Part shown: positions 50,951 through 59,308 of the stretch, one piece after another
Layout: every line of letters begins with the position of its first letter
Position numbering within the stretch: the first letter of the stretch is position 1
From: Nocardia stercoris
Lineage (GTDB): Bacteria; Actinomycetota; Actinomycetes; Mycobacteriales; Mycobacteriaceae
Assembly: GCF_003696265.1 (NCBI RefSeq)
Contig: NZ_RFFH01000015.1
Coordinates: 62,001 to 126,000 of the forward strand
DNA length: 64,000 nt
Direction: 5' to 3'
Notes under the pieces: generated by a model
What the model was told of the DNA's origin: nothing
The model's database searches: none
The model's input: the letters and a program-made list of their open reading frames with translations, nothing else
Position numbers and translations under genes: made by a program

Positions 50951-51904
50951 GTGTCATCCAAGCCCAGCCCGGACCCGTCGAGTGTCCGCTACGACGGTCC
51001 GTGGACCCACCGGGATGTGCATGCCAACGGGATTCGGTTCCATGTCGTCGAGGCTGCCCCGGCCGGGCGGGATTTCGCCGCGCCGGGCACGCCGCTGGTG
51101 GTGTTGCTGCACGGCTTCGGTGACCTGTGGTGGTCGTGGCGGCATCAGCTCACCGGTTTGGCCGAACTCGGATTCCGCACGGTCGCGGTCGATCTGCGCG
51201 GCTACGGCGACACCGACAAGCCACCGCGCGGCTACGACGGCTGGACGCTCGCCGGGGATGTCGCCGGCCTGATCCGGGCACTCGGGCACACCGACGCCAC
51301 CCTGGTCGGTCACGGCACCGGCGGCCTGGTCTGCTGGGCGACCGCGGCCCTGCATCCGCGGGTGGTGCGGGCGATCGCGGTCATCGGGTCACCGCATCCG
51401 ATCGCGTTGAAACAGGCCGTACTGCGTGACCGGCGGCAGCGCCGGACTTGGCTGCCGAACTTCCTGCGCTGCCAGCCCCCCTTCTACGGCGAACGCCTGT
51501 TCACCGGGGCGGACGGCGCCGAGATCGAGCGGATGCTGCGGCTGCGGGCCGGTGAGCGCTGGGCCGGCACCGAGGAGTGCGCCGACACCGCGGCCCGGAT
51601 GCGGTCCGCGATCCGGATCGCCGGTGCCGCCCACTGTGGCCTGGAATACGAACGCTGGGCGTTCCGCAGCCAGTGGCGGCCCGACGGTCACCGCTTCCTG
51701 CGCGCGATGCGCGAGCCGATCACCGTGCCGGTGCTGTCGCTGCGCGGAGCCCAGGACCGCTACATGCTCGATTCGACGCTGCGCCGCGGCGCGCACCTGT
51801 CCCCGCGCCGCCGCCTGGTGACCGTGCCCGACGCGGGGCACTTCGCGCACCAGGAGAATCCGGGGGCGGTCACCGGCGAGCTGGCGAAACTGTTGACCGA
51901 ATGA
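50951..51904 (+). CDS. ephE: Alpha/beta hydrolase, EphE-like
   Basis: 317-residue alpha/beta hydrolase in the position of Rv3670 (EphE, putative epoxide hydrolase). Fold markers are LVVLLHGFGDLWWSWRHQL and VAVDLRGYGDTDKP. Acid Asp is in LRGAQDRYMLD and His in VPDAGHFAHQENP. The nucleophile elbow reads LVGHGTGGLVCW, so the position holding Asp in epoxide hydrolases (GHDWGG) is Gly. The oxyanion motif is HGFG rather than HGxP. It may not act as a classical epoxide hydrolase. GTG 50951 used. Convergent to marP. Confidence 0.85.
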   Translation: MSSKPSPDPSSVRYDGPWTHRDVHANGIRFHVVEAAPAGRDFAAPGTPLVVLLHGFGDLWWSWRHQLTGLAELGFRTVAVDLRGYGDTDKPPRGYDGWTLAGDVAGLIRALGHTDATLVGHGTGGLVCWATAALHPRVVRAIAVIGSPHPIALKQAVLRDRRQRRTWLPNFLRCQPPFYGERLFTGADGAEIERMLRLRAGERWAGTEECADTAARMRSAIRIAGAAHCGLEYERWAFRSQWRPDGHRFLRAMREPITVPVLSLRGAQDRYMLDSTLRRGAHLSPRRRLVTVPDAGHFAHQENPGAVTGELAKLLTE

Positions 51905-51907
51905 CGG

Positions 51908-53101
51908 TCAGGACAGCACGCAGCTGCCGGTGCCGACCTTGGTGGTGAGGTCACCGGCTTGGTCGCGCTGCTTGGCCACTTCGCCCATGGTCAGCACGTA
52001 ACCGGTCTCGTCGTCGGTGACGGCGGCACCGAAGACCACGCCGAGCACGTTGCCGTCCGAATCCACCAGTGGCCCACCGGAATTGCCGGCCCGGACCTGT
52101 CCGCGCACGGTGTACACCTCGCGCTCGACGGTTCCGTCCCGATAGATGTTGGGGCCGGTCAGATCCAGCGTCTCGCGCACGCGCGCGGCGCTGGCGGTGT
52201 AGTTCCCGCCGCCGGGATAGCCCAGCACAATGGAACTTTCGCCCGCCTTCGCCGAGCTGGGCGCGACGGGGATGACCGGCGCGGTCAGACCCGGCACGTC
52301 CAGGACCGCCACGTCGGTGTCGGGGTCGAACAGCACGACGATGGCCTCCAGCGGGCCGTGCGGGGTATCCACCGACACGCTCGAGGTGCCGGCGACGACG
52401 TGCGCATTGGTCATGACCCGTTCCGGTGCGACCACGAAACCCGAACCCTCCAGCTGCCGTTGGCAACTGGGCGCCAGGCCGTGGATCCGCAGCACACTGA
52501 GCTGCAGGTTGCCGGCCACCGGGCTCTGCAGCACGGTCGGGTCCGGCGGCTGCACCGGCGCGATCGGCGCCCGGCCGAACGGGCCGATGACGTCCGGCAG
52601 CCCGGAAGTGTTGAGCAGGCGGGAGAATTCGTTCGGTACCCGGCGCAACCAGTTCGGCGCCACCTGGTTCACGTCCGACAGCACCCGGGAACCGTTGACG
52701 GCGGCCGCGATCGCGGGCTGCGAGGAGGTGGCCAGCGGCAGTGCGAGCAGCCACGCGGTGACCAGCACCGCGATGCACTGCAGGCCCGCGCCGATCCCGC
52801 TGTCGGCGGCGCGCAGCGCCGGATGGTGCATGCCGCCGCGGGCCGCGCGGCCCAGCACCATGCCCGCGACCTCACCGACGATGACCAGCGCGACGATCAG
52901 CACCACGCCGACCAGCACGCGGCGGCGGCCCTCACTGACATGGATCAGGATGTGCGGGGCGATCAGGATCCCGGCGACCGCGCCCAGCACGACACCCAGG
53001 AAGGACAACGCCGACGCGACCGCGCCCTGCCGCCAGCCGGAGGTGGCGGCCAGCAACGCGAGCAGCACGACGCCGATGTCGAGCCAGGTGGAGGAATTCA
53101 T
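51908..53101 (-). CDS. marP: Membrane serine protease MarP
   Basis: 397-residue acid-resistance protease (Rv3671c). Four N-terminal membrane helices of CvpA type (about 5-150) are followed by a periplasmic chymotrypsin-fold domain. Its His is in VMTNAHVVAGTSS (about 236), its Asp in DPDTDVAVLDVP, and its nucleophile Ser in VRAGNSGGPLVDSDG (about 343). Two cysteines (APSCQR and terminal GSCVLS) fit the known redox-sensitive disulfide. Starts with ATGA overlap on the nudix stop. Confidence 0.95.
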   Translation of the reverse strand: MNSSTWLDIGVVLLALLAATSGWRQGAVASALSFLGVVLGAVAGILIAPHILIHVSEGRRRVLVGVVLIVALVIVGEVAGMVLGRAARGGMHHPALRAADSGIGAGLQCIAVLVTAWLLALPLATSSQPAIAAAVNGSRVLSDVNQVAPNWLRRVPNEFSRLLNTSGLPDVIGPFGRAPIAPVQPPDPTVLQSPVAGNLQLSVLRIHGLAPSCQRQLEGSGFVVAPERVMTNAHVVAGTSSVSVDTPHGPLEAIVVLFDPDTDVAVLDVPGLTAPVIPVAPSSAKAGESSIVLGYPGGGNYTASAARVRETLDLTGPNIYRDGTVEREVYTVRGQVRAGNSGGPLVDSDGNVLGVVFGAAVTDDETGYVLTMGEVAKQRDQAGDLTTKVGTGSCVLS

Positions 53102-53841
53102 GGTGTCATCCCCATTGCTGCCATGGTGGTTTCCAGGTCACGCACATCGTGGTGATCCCAGTCCCGTTCCCATCCCGAAACCGCGAGCACGCCGGCGAGG
53201 ACGCCGGCCGTGAAGCCCCAGACCAGCATTCCGTCCACGGCGAACGCCGGACCCATATAGCCCAGCGGGTGGCGGACGACGAAACGGTTGGCCGGGTCGA
53301 GTAACTCTGCCATGGGAACTCGTACCACCCGGGCGGCCTCGGCGGCGCTGACCACACCGACTTCGCCGGGAGAACGCCAGTAGCCGAGCACGGGGGTGAC
53401 GTCGAAGCGCGACGGTGGCACGAAGATCTTCTTCAATACCGCGAACGGTTCCACGCCGGCGGGGTCGAGCCCGGTTTCCTCCTGGGCCTCGCGCAGCGCG
53501 GTGCCGATCGGCCAGTCGTCGCCGTCGTCGCGGGCGCCACCGGGGAAGGCGACCTGACCGCGGTGCTGGCGCAAAGTGGCCGCGCGCTGGGTCAACAGCA
53601 CATCTGCGTCGGCGGGCAGCCCGCCGGGCGCGCTCGGATCGGATTCCGGTGCGCCACCGAACAATACGAGCACCGCGGCCTGCCGGGGCCGCAGCACGGC
53701 GCTGAGCAGCGCGCCCGGGGTGCGGTCGATGACCTGGTTGATCCCGGTCGGGTCGGTGAGTTCGTGGTCGGCCACACGGCGCAGCCAGTCCGGTAGCCCG
53801 GGCGGCCGCAACGCCGTATTCCGGGCGAATTCCTCGGTCAC
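53098..53841 (-). CDS. NUDIX hydrolase, CoA pyrophosphatase type
   Basis: 247-residue NUDIX protein (Rv3672c position). The Nudix helix is GGARDDGDD...ALREAQEETGLD, preceded by the UPF0035/CoAse motif LLTQRAATLRQHRGQVAFPGG (from LTQRAATLRQHRGQ). Together these define CoA/acyl-CoA diphosphatases, which cleave CoA to phosphopantetheine and 3',5'-ADP. GTG 53841 (VTEEFARNTA) overlaps the thioredoxin-like gene's stop (GTGA). Third gene of nth-tlpA-nudix-marP. Confidence 0.92.
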   Translation of the reverse strand: MTEEFARNTALRPPGLPDWLRRVADHELTDPTGINQVIDRTPGALLSAVLRPRQAAVLVLFGGAPESDPSAPGGLPADADVLLTQRAATLRQHRGQVAFPGGARDDGDDWPIGTALREAQEETGLDPAGVEPFAVLKKIFVPPSRFDVTPVLGYWRSPGEVGVVSAAEAARVVRVPMAELLDPANRFVVRHPLGYMGPAFAVDGMLVWGFTAGVLAGVLAVSGWERDWDHHDVRDLETTMAAMGMTP

Positions 53842-54524
53842 GCTGTAACTCCCAGGGCGGCGGCAACCGTGGCCGCGATGTCGTCGGCACTGCTGAAGGG
53901 GCGGACCACCAGCTTCGCGACAGTACCGTCCGGGCGGATCAGCACCGTGACGGGCAGCACCTGCGGCGCGCCCACCGCGTTCTGGACCCGGCCGGCACCG
54001 TCCTGCACGCCGGGCAGGTGCACGTCCAGATCGGTGAGCCGGGCCAGGCCCTTCGCCTCGGCCGGGTCGCTGTGCACGGTCAGCACGGTGATCTTGTCTC
54101 CGGCGCGCTGGGCGTAGTCGCGCAGCGCCGGAAGTTCCTGCGCGCAGGGCTGACACCAGTACGCCCACAGGTTGAGCAGGGCCGGGCGGCCGGCCAGTGC
54201 CGCGGCCAGCGGGACCGGGCGGCCCGTCGCCAAGCAGTCGAGGGTGAGACCGGCCAGCGGGCCGGCGGGCACCACGCCGGGTGCCGCGGCGGGGCAGTCG
54301 GCGAGCGCGGCGGCGGCGCGGGCCGCGCCCGGGACGGGTGCGGCGGACTCGGCGACCGGCACGGTCGAGCGGGTCGGGCTCGAGCCGTCCCACGGCCGGG
54401 CCACCAGGACGGCACCGACGATCAGCACCACGGCGAGCAGTGCCCAGCGCCAGGCCGGGAAGCCGCGGGGGCCGCGCATGCCGGACTGCCCCGATCCCCC
54501 GGGCTGTTGTTCGGTCACCGTCAC
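53838..54524 (-). CDS. TlpA-like membrane-anchored thioredoxin
   Basis: 228-residue thiol-disulfide protein (Rv3673c position). A short cytoplasmic tip and one membrane helix (WALLAVVLIVGAVLVARPW, about 30-48) tether a periplasmic thioredoxin fold with active site WCQPC in LLNLWAYWCQPCAQELPAL (about 128-146) and cis-Pro in VLPVTVLI. An additional cysteine pair (ADCPAA, LDCLAT) may form a structural disulfide. GTG 54524 overlaps the nth stop. Confidence 0.9.
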   Translation of the reverse strand: MTVTEQQPGGSGQSGMRGPRGFPAWRWALLAVVLIVGAVLVARPWDGSSPTRSTVPVAESAAPVPGAARAAAALADCPAAAPGVVPAGPLAGLTLDCLATGRPVPLAAALAGRPALLNLWAYWCQPCAQELPALRDYAQRAGDKITVLTVHSDPAEAKGLARLTDLDVHLPGVQDGAGRVQNAVGAPQVLPVTVLIRPDGTVAKLVVRPFSSADDIAATVAAALGVTA

Positions 54525-55264
54525 CGGCCCACCAGTTCCAGCAGGTGCTCGGCCTCGGGCCCCTTGATCAGTGCCGCGGCGGCGGCCGGGTCGGTGGGGC
54601 CGAGACCGTAGGACGGGCAGTCGGCGGCGAGGATGCAGGCGCCGCAGGCCGGCTTGCGGGCGTGACATACCCGGCGGCCGTGGAAGATGACCCGGTGCGA
54701 CAGGTCGGTCCATTCCTTGCGCTCGATCAGCGCGCCGACGGCGTGCTCGACCTTCACCGGGTCTTCCTCGGTGGTCCAGCCCCAGCGTCGTACGAGCCGG
54801 CCGAAATGGGTGTCGACGGTGATTCCCGGCACACCGAACGCGTTCCCGAGAATGACGTTGGCCGTTTTGCGCCCGATACCGGGCAGCTTCACCAGGGCGT
54901 CCATCGTGGCGGGCAGTTCACCGTCGTAGTCGTCGGTGACCGCCTGTCCCAGACCGATCAGCGAATTCGCCTTGTTCCGGAAGAAACCGGTCGGGCGGAT
55001 GTACTCCTCGAGCTCCGCGCGATCGGCTTCGGCGAACGCTTTCGCGTCCGGATACCGGGCAAACAACGCCGGTGTGGTCTGATTCACACGGACATCCGTG
55101 CACTGCGCGGAAAGTATTGTGGCGACAGCCAATTCGAACGCATTTCGGAAGTCCAGCTCGCAGTGCGCGGCCGGGAACGCGGTGGCCAATGCCCGATTCA
55201 TCCGGCGGGCGCGACGCACCAGGCCCAGACGGGTTTCGGCGGCAAAGGATCGGGCGGTACGCAC
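54521..55264 (-). CDS. nth: Endonuclease III
   Basis: 247-residue DNA glycosylase/AP lyase removing oxidised pyrimidines. The helix-hairpin-helix carries the catalytic Lys in LPGIGRKTANVILGNAFG. The catalytic Asp is in GITVDTHFGRLVRR. The 4Fe-4S ligands C-x6-C-x2-C-x5-C are in VCHARKPACGACILAADCPS. GTG 55264 (VRTARSFAAE) preferred; GTG 55294 and ATG 55201 are alternatives. First gene of a four-gene operon with 4-bp overlaps throughout. Confidence 0.96.
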   Translation of the reverse strand: MRTARSFAAETRLGLVRRARRMNRALATAFPAAHCELDFRNAFELAVATILSAQCTDVRVNQTTPALFARYPDAKAFAEADRAELEEYIRPTGFFRNKANSLIGLGQAVTDDYDGELPATMDALVKLPGIGRKTANVILGNAFGVPGITVDTHFGRLVRRWGWTTEEDPVKVEHAVGALIERKEWTDLSHRVIFHGRRVCHARKPACGACILAADCPSYGLGPTDPAAAAALIKGPEAEHLLELVGR

Positions 55265-55424
55265 GCGTCCACCATACGGAACCGCACTGCGCACCGGGCG
55301 ACGGCGGCGAGATTACCGGGTACCCCGCGACCGGCGGCACGGGCGGTCGGCGACTACTACGGCCGGGCAACGATCGGACTCCTCCGTATTCCATCTGAGA
55401 CCTCGGCCGTGTTTACTACCGCGT

Positions 55425-55664
55425 ATGCAAGGACTCGCTGTGGTGCTGTTCCCGGTGCTGTTGATGCTGTTCGCACTGTTCATGGAACGCGTCGAGAATC
55501 GGCTCCGCAAACTGCTCGAACCATCCGAAGAGGTCCAGCAATATCTGGACCGCGCCAGCAACGCCGAGGTCAGTGAGCTGGCCAAGCTCGGTGTGCCACC
55601 GGCTGCCGCCCGGTTGCCGCGCCGCCGCGGCGGCGACAATCTGGACGTCGCAGCGGCCAGCTGA
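55425..55664 (+). CDS. Small membrane protein (Rv3675-like)
   Basis: 79-residue protein. One N-terminal membrane helix (LAVVLFPVLLMLFALFM, about 4-20) is followed by a charged segment MERVENRLRKLLEPSEEVQQYL and a short basic tail. Positionally equivalent to Rv3675, between nth (divergent) and crp. No function is established. Confidence 0.82.
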   Translation: MQGLAVVLFPVLLMLFALFMERVENRLRKLLEPSEEVQQYLDRASNAEVSELAKLGVPPAAARLPRRRGGDNLDVAAAS

Positions 55665-55941
55665 GCGCGGCGCGCCCACGGCCCAACCCTCCCACCAGCT
55701 GGGAGCACCGCAATCCCCGCCACCGCGGCGGCCCGTAGGGTGCAGGACAGGACCCCCGTTCGCGGGCCGGAAGCCGGGGCGGAACGGGACGCACGGGAAC
55801 CTGTAGCACCCGCTGCGCGTTGCACGGATCGAGTGTTACGTGGTGTCGGTCACTCACGTTCGCACGATCCAAGTAGACTGCTCTGTCGTCGGCCTGCTTC
55901 GGTCCCGACAAAGCAGAGCCAATTCACATAAGGAGCATTTC

Positions 55942-56616
55942 GTGGACGAGGCCCTCGCCCGTGCAGGCATCTTCCAAGGCGTAGAGCCCACCGCGGTGGC
56001 CGCTCTCACCAAACAGCTTCAGCCGGTCGACTTCCCGCGCGGCCACGTGATCTTCAACGAGGGTGAGCCCGGAGATCGGCTGTACATCATCACGTCCGGG
56101 AAGGTGAAGATCGGCCGGCGTTCGCCGGACGGTCGCGAGAACCTGCTGACCATCATGGGTCCGTCGGACATGTTCGGTGAGCTGTCCATCTTCGACCCGG
56201 GCCCGCGTACCTCCACCGCCACCACGGTCACCGAGGTCCGCGCGGTCACCATGGACCGGGACGCGCTGAAGTCGTGGATCGACCAGCGCCCGGAGATCGC
56301 CGAGCAGCTGCTGCGCGTGCTCGCGCGCCGCCTGCGCCGCACCAACAACAACCTGGCCGACCTGATCTTCACCGACGTCCCCGGCCGGGTCGCCAAAGCG
56401 TTGCTGCAGCTGGCACAGCGGTTCGGCACTCAGGAGGCGGGTGCGCTGCGCGTCACCCACGACCTCACCCAGGAGGAGATCGCCCAGCTGGTCGGCGCGT
56501 CGCGTGAGACCGTCAACAAGGCGCTGGCCGACTTCGCGCACCGCGGCTGGCTGCGGCTCGAAGGCAAGAGCGTGCTGATCTCGGACTCCGAGCGGCTCGC
56601 CCGCCGCGCTCGATAG
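55942..56616 (+). CDS. crp: Crp/Fnr-family regulator Crp
   Basis: 224-residue global cAMP-responsive regulator (Rv3676). The N-terminal cyclic-nucleotide domain has FNEGEPGDRLYIITSGKVKI and the phosphate-binding cassette MFGELSIFDPGPRTSTATT (about 72-90). The C-terminal winged helix is LTQEEIAQLVGASRETVNKAL (recognition region ASRETVNK). Start GTG 55942 with AAGGAG 6 nt upstream. Conserved neighbour of nth in mycolata. Confidence 0.97.
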   Translation: MDEALARAGIFQGVEPTAVAALTKQLQPVDFPRGHVIFNEGEPGDRLYIITSGKVKIGRRSPDGRENLLTIMGPSDMFGELSIFDPGPRTSTATTVTEVRAVTMDRDALKSWIDQRPEIAEQLLRVLARRLRRTNNNLADLIFTDVPGRVAKALLQLAQRFGTQEAGALRVTHDLTQEEIAQLVGASRETVNKALADFAHRGWLRLEGKSVLISDSERLARRAR

Positions 56617-56642
56617 CGGATCCACCGAGGTAGACGAACGAC

Positions 56643-56666
56643 CGGCCGGGGCACCCGCCCCGGCCG
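56643..56666. terminator. Bidirectional terminator crp / MBL gene
   Basis: 10-bp stem CGGCCGGGGC (56643-56652) / GCCCCGGCCG (56657-56666) with ACCC loop, between the convergent genes. Confidence 0.8.
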
Positions 56667-56681
56667 TCGTCGTGTCGAGCG

Positions 56682-57476
56682 TCAGTTCTCCGCGGCGCGC
56701 AGATAGGCCAGCTGGGCCTGCACCGAACTCGCGGCGGCCGGCCACAGGCTGCGGTCCACGTCGGCGTACACCTTCGCGACGATCTCCATCGTGCCCGCGT
56801 CGGCGCCCAACTCCGCGAGCGCGGCGCGGACCTGCGCGAGCCGCTCCCGCCGATGCTGGATGTAGTAGGCGATCACCGGTTCGGCGTCCGGATGATCGGG
56901 CCCGTGCGCGGGCAGCAGGCGGCGGCCGGGCGCGACCGCGGCCAACTTGTCCATCGAGGCGAGATAGTCGCCGAGGGCGCCGTCCCGTGATTCCAGCACG
57001 GTGGTGCCGCTGCCGAGCACGGTGTCGCCGGTGAATACCGCGTCGTCGGTCACGAAGCTCACCGAGTCGGTGGTGTGGCCGGGGGTGGCCAGCACGGTCA
57101 GCCGCAGCCCGGCCGCGTCGATCACCTCACCGTCGGCCAGCGGCAACGCCGAACCACGCAGGTGCGCCGGGTGCATCGCCCGCACCGGCGTACCGGTCTC
57201 GGCGACCAGTCCGTCGATGCCGCCGGTGTGGTCGAAGTGGTGATGGGTCACCAGGGCCAGGGCGATCTCGCCGCCGGTCTCCCGGACCAGGGCCGCGGTG
57301 TGCTCGGGATCCTGCGGCCCGGGATCGATCACGACGCAGTCGGATCGGCCCGGGGCCCGCAGGATCCAGGTGTTGGTGCCCTGCAGCGTCATCTGCGACG
57401 GATTGTTCGCCAGCAGGACCGAGGCGGTCGGGGCGACCGCCCGCAGCCGGCCGTACGCCGGGTGGGTGAGACTCAT
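56682..57476 (-). CDS. MBL-fold metallo-hydrolase (Rv3677c-like)
   Basis: 264-residue metallo-beta-lactamase-fold hydrolase. The zinc motif is THHHFDHTGG (about 79-88), with further ligands in VLATPGHTTDSV and the terminal LPAHGPDHPD. A C-terminal helical extension is similar to LACTB2/endoribonuclease-type proteins, so an RNase or thioesterase role is possible. ATG 57476 (MSLTHPAYGRL) chosen over GTG 57485. Rv3677c position. Confidence 0.9.
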   Translation of the reverse strand: MSLTHPAYGRLRAVAPTASVLLANNPSQMTLQGTNTWILRAPGRSDCVVIDPGPQDPEHTAALVRETGGEIALALVTHHHFDHTGGIDGLVAETGTPVRAMHPAHLRGSALPLADGEVIDAAGLRLTVLATPGHTTDSVSFVTDDAVFTGDTVLGSGTTVLESRDGALGDYLASMDKLAAVAPGRRLLPAHGPDHPDAEPVIAYYIQHRRERLAQVRAALAELGADAGTMEIVAKVYADVDRSLWPAAASSVQAQLAYLRAAEN

Positions 57477-57554
57477 GAAATCCACTGTCGCAGAAGGCGC
57501 GCTTGCCGCGAAGCATTGGACGCACCGATAAATCTCACGTGCTCACCCCTTGCC

Positions 57555-58022
57555 TCAGCGCACTTCCGCGATGAGTTCCACCTCGACCGGGGTGCCCTTG
57601 GGCAGTTCGAACACACCCACCGCGGAGCGGGCGTGCACGCCGGCGTCGCCGAAGATCTCGCCGAGCAGCTCGGAGGCACCGTTGATCACCAGTGGCTGAT
57701 CGGTGAATCCCGGTGCGGAGGCCACGAATCCGACGACCTTCACGATCCGCACCACCTCGTCCAGGCCGACGAGGCCGTGGACGGCGGCCAGTGCGTTGAG
57801 CGCGCACTGGGCGGCCGCGTCCTTGGCGGTCTCCAGGCTGACGTCGGCGCCGACCTTGCCGGTCACCGACAGCGCGCCGTCGACGAACGGCAGCTGACCG
57901 GAGGTGTAGACCATCGAGCCCGAGCGGACCGCCGGGATGTAGGCGCCGGCCGGGGCCGCCACCTCCGGCAGCTTCAGGCCTAGACGGTCGAGGTTGGCGG
58001 CCCAATCGGTTGCGGCGCCCAT
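57555..58022 (-). CDS. Rid-family protein lacking the RidA catalytic arginine
   Basis: 155-residue YjgF/YER057c/UK114 protein (Rv3678c position). The fold is clear (GSMVYTSGQLPFVDG; ALNALAAVHGLVGLDEVVRIVKVVGFV; AVGVFELPKGTPVEVELIAEV). In RidA the deaminase Arg sits in VARLPKD; here the residue is Glu (VFELPKG). Hydrolysis of 2-aminoacrylate is therefore not expected, as in other Rid subfamilies. ATG 58022 shares a base with the DUF4177 stop. Confidence 0.9.
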   Translation of the reverse strand: MGAATDWAANLDRLGLKLPEVAAPAGAYIPAVRSGSMVYTSGQLPFVDGALSVTGKVGADVSLETAKDAAAQCALNALAAVHGLVGLDEVVRIVKVVGFVASAPGFTDQPLVINGASELLGEIFGDAGVHARSAVGVFELPKGTPVEVELIAEVR

Positions 58023-58186
58023 CAGTTCTTCGCTCGCTTCAGGTAGGCCACGTGCTGCTCGCCGGTCGGGCCGGGCAGCACCGTGACCAGCTCCCATCCG
58101 TCGGCACCCCACTGGTCCAGGATCGCCTTGGTCGCGTGCGTCAGCAGCGGCACGGTCGCGTATTCCCACACGGTCACATCACTCAT
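58022..58186 (-). CDS. DUF4177-type small protein (Rv3678A-like)
   Basis: 54-residue protein MSDVTVWEYATVPLLTHATK..., with the DUF4177 pattern WEYxTVPL...ILDQWGADGWELVTVLPG and a basic tail AYLKRAKN. Family role unknown. ATG 58186 chosen; it overlaps the following Rid gene by one base, so the two are coupled. Confidence 0.88.
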   Translation of the reverse strand: MSDVTVWEYATVPLLTHATKAILDQWGADGWELVTVLPGPTGEQHVAYLKRAKN

Positions 58187-58270
58187 ATGCCAGAGCGTAT
58201 CGGTGTGTGTCGTAGCGGACACTGGGTGCATCCGGTGCTGATTCGCGGAGGCGGCCTATAGGCTCCGACC

Positions 58271-59308
58271 GTGGGAGTTTCAACAGCGATGCCGGTATCG
58301 GCGGAGCCGGAGCAGCAGGGGCGGTGGCCGGAACGGGCAGCTCGGGCCAGGCTGCACTACGTTTCCGGCAAAGGCGGAACCGGTAAGTCGACGGTGTCGG
58401 GGGCCTTGGCTCTCGCGCTCGCGACGGGTGGTCGCCGGGTGCTTCTGGTCGAGGTCGAGGGCAGGCAGTCGATAGCGCAGCTGTTCGATCTGCCGCCGCT
58501 GCCGCCGACCGAAACCAAGATCGCGACCGCGGACGGCGGTGGCGAGGTGATCGGGCTGGCGCTCGACGTCGAGCACGCGTTCCTCGAATACCTCGACATG
58601 TTCTACAACCTGGGCTTCGCGGGCCGGGCCATGAAGAAGATGGGCGCGGTCGAGTTCGTCACCACCATCGCGCCCGGGCTGCGCGACGTCATCCTCACCG
58701 GCAAGATCAAGGAGTGCGCGCAGCGCACCACCAAGGCCGGTAAGCCCGTGTACGACGACATCGTCGTGGACGCGCCGCCGACCGGCCGGATCGCCGGCTT
58801 CCTCGACGTCACCTCCGCGATGACCGAGGTCGCCAAGGGCGGCCCGATCGCCAACCAGGCCGAATCGGTCGCGAAGCTGCTGAAATCCGATCAGACGATG
58901 ATCCACCTGGTGACGCTGCTGGAGGCGCTGCCGGTGCAGGAGACCGCCGACGCGGTCGCGGAACTGACCGCCGCCGACTTCCGGATCGGCACGGTCGTGG
59001 TGAACCGGGCCGGTGAGAGCCTGCTGCCGCCCGAGGTCCGTGCGCGCGCCGCCACCGGCGAGATCGACGTGGACGCGGTCCGTTCCGGACTGGAGGCCGC
59101 CGGAATCGAGCTGTCCGACAACGACTTCGATGGCCTGTTGCGCGAAACCGTCGAGCACGCGGCCACCGTCACCGGTCAGGACGACAACGCTGACGAGCTG
59201 GCGAAGGTCGACGTGCACCGGCTGTTCCTGCCCGCCCTGCCCGACGGCATGGATCTCGGCGGCCTCTACGAGCTGGCGGCATTGCTGATCGATCAGGGAG
59301 TCCGCTGA
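58271..59308 (+). CDS. ArsA/Get3-like ATPase 1 (Rv3679-like)
   Basis: 345-residue P-loop ATPase of the ArsA/Get3 family. The deviant Walker A is VSGKGGTGKSTVSGAL (about 32-47), with switch region DDIVVDAPPTGRIAGFLD. Half of the paired Get3-like ATPases conserved across actinobacteria; in M. tuberculosis the Rv3679-Rv3680 pair forms a complex linked to stress and glycerol tolerance. GTG 58271 or ATG 58289 (MPVSAEPEQ) may start it. TGATG junction with the second ATPase. Confidence 0.92.
   Translation: MGVSTAMPVSAEPEQQGRWPERAARARLHYVSGKGGTGKSTVSGALALALATGGRRVLLVEVEGRQSIAQLFDLPPLPPTETKIATADGGGEVIGLALDVEHAFLEYLDMFYNLGFAGRAMKKMGAVEFVTTIAPGLRDVILTGKIKECAQRTTKAGKPVYDDIVVDAPPTGRIAGFLDVTSAMTEVAKGGPIANQAESVAKLLKSDQTMIHLVTLLEALPVQETADAVAELTAADFRIGTVVVNRAGESLLPPEVRARAATGEIDVDAVRSGLEAAGIELSDNDFDGLLRETVEHAATVTGQDDNADELAKVDVHRLFLPALPDGMDLGGLYELAALLIDQGVR

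Noticed and set aside
55800..55941. Crp binding site in the crp leader
   Set aside because: GTGTCGGTCAC-like sequence does not match TGTGA-N6-TCACA well enough to call.
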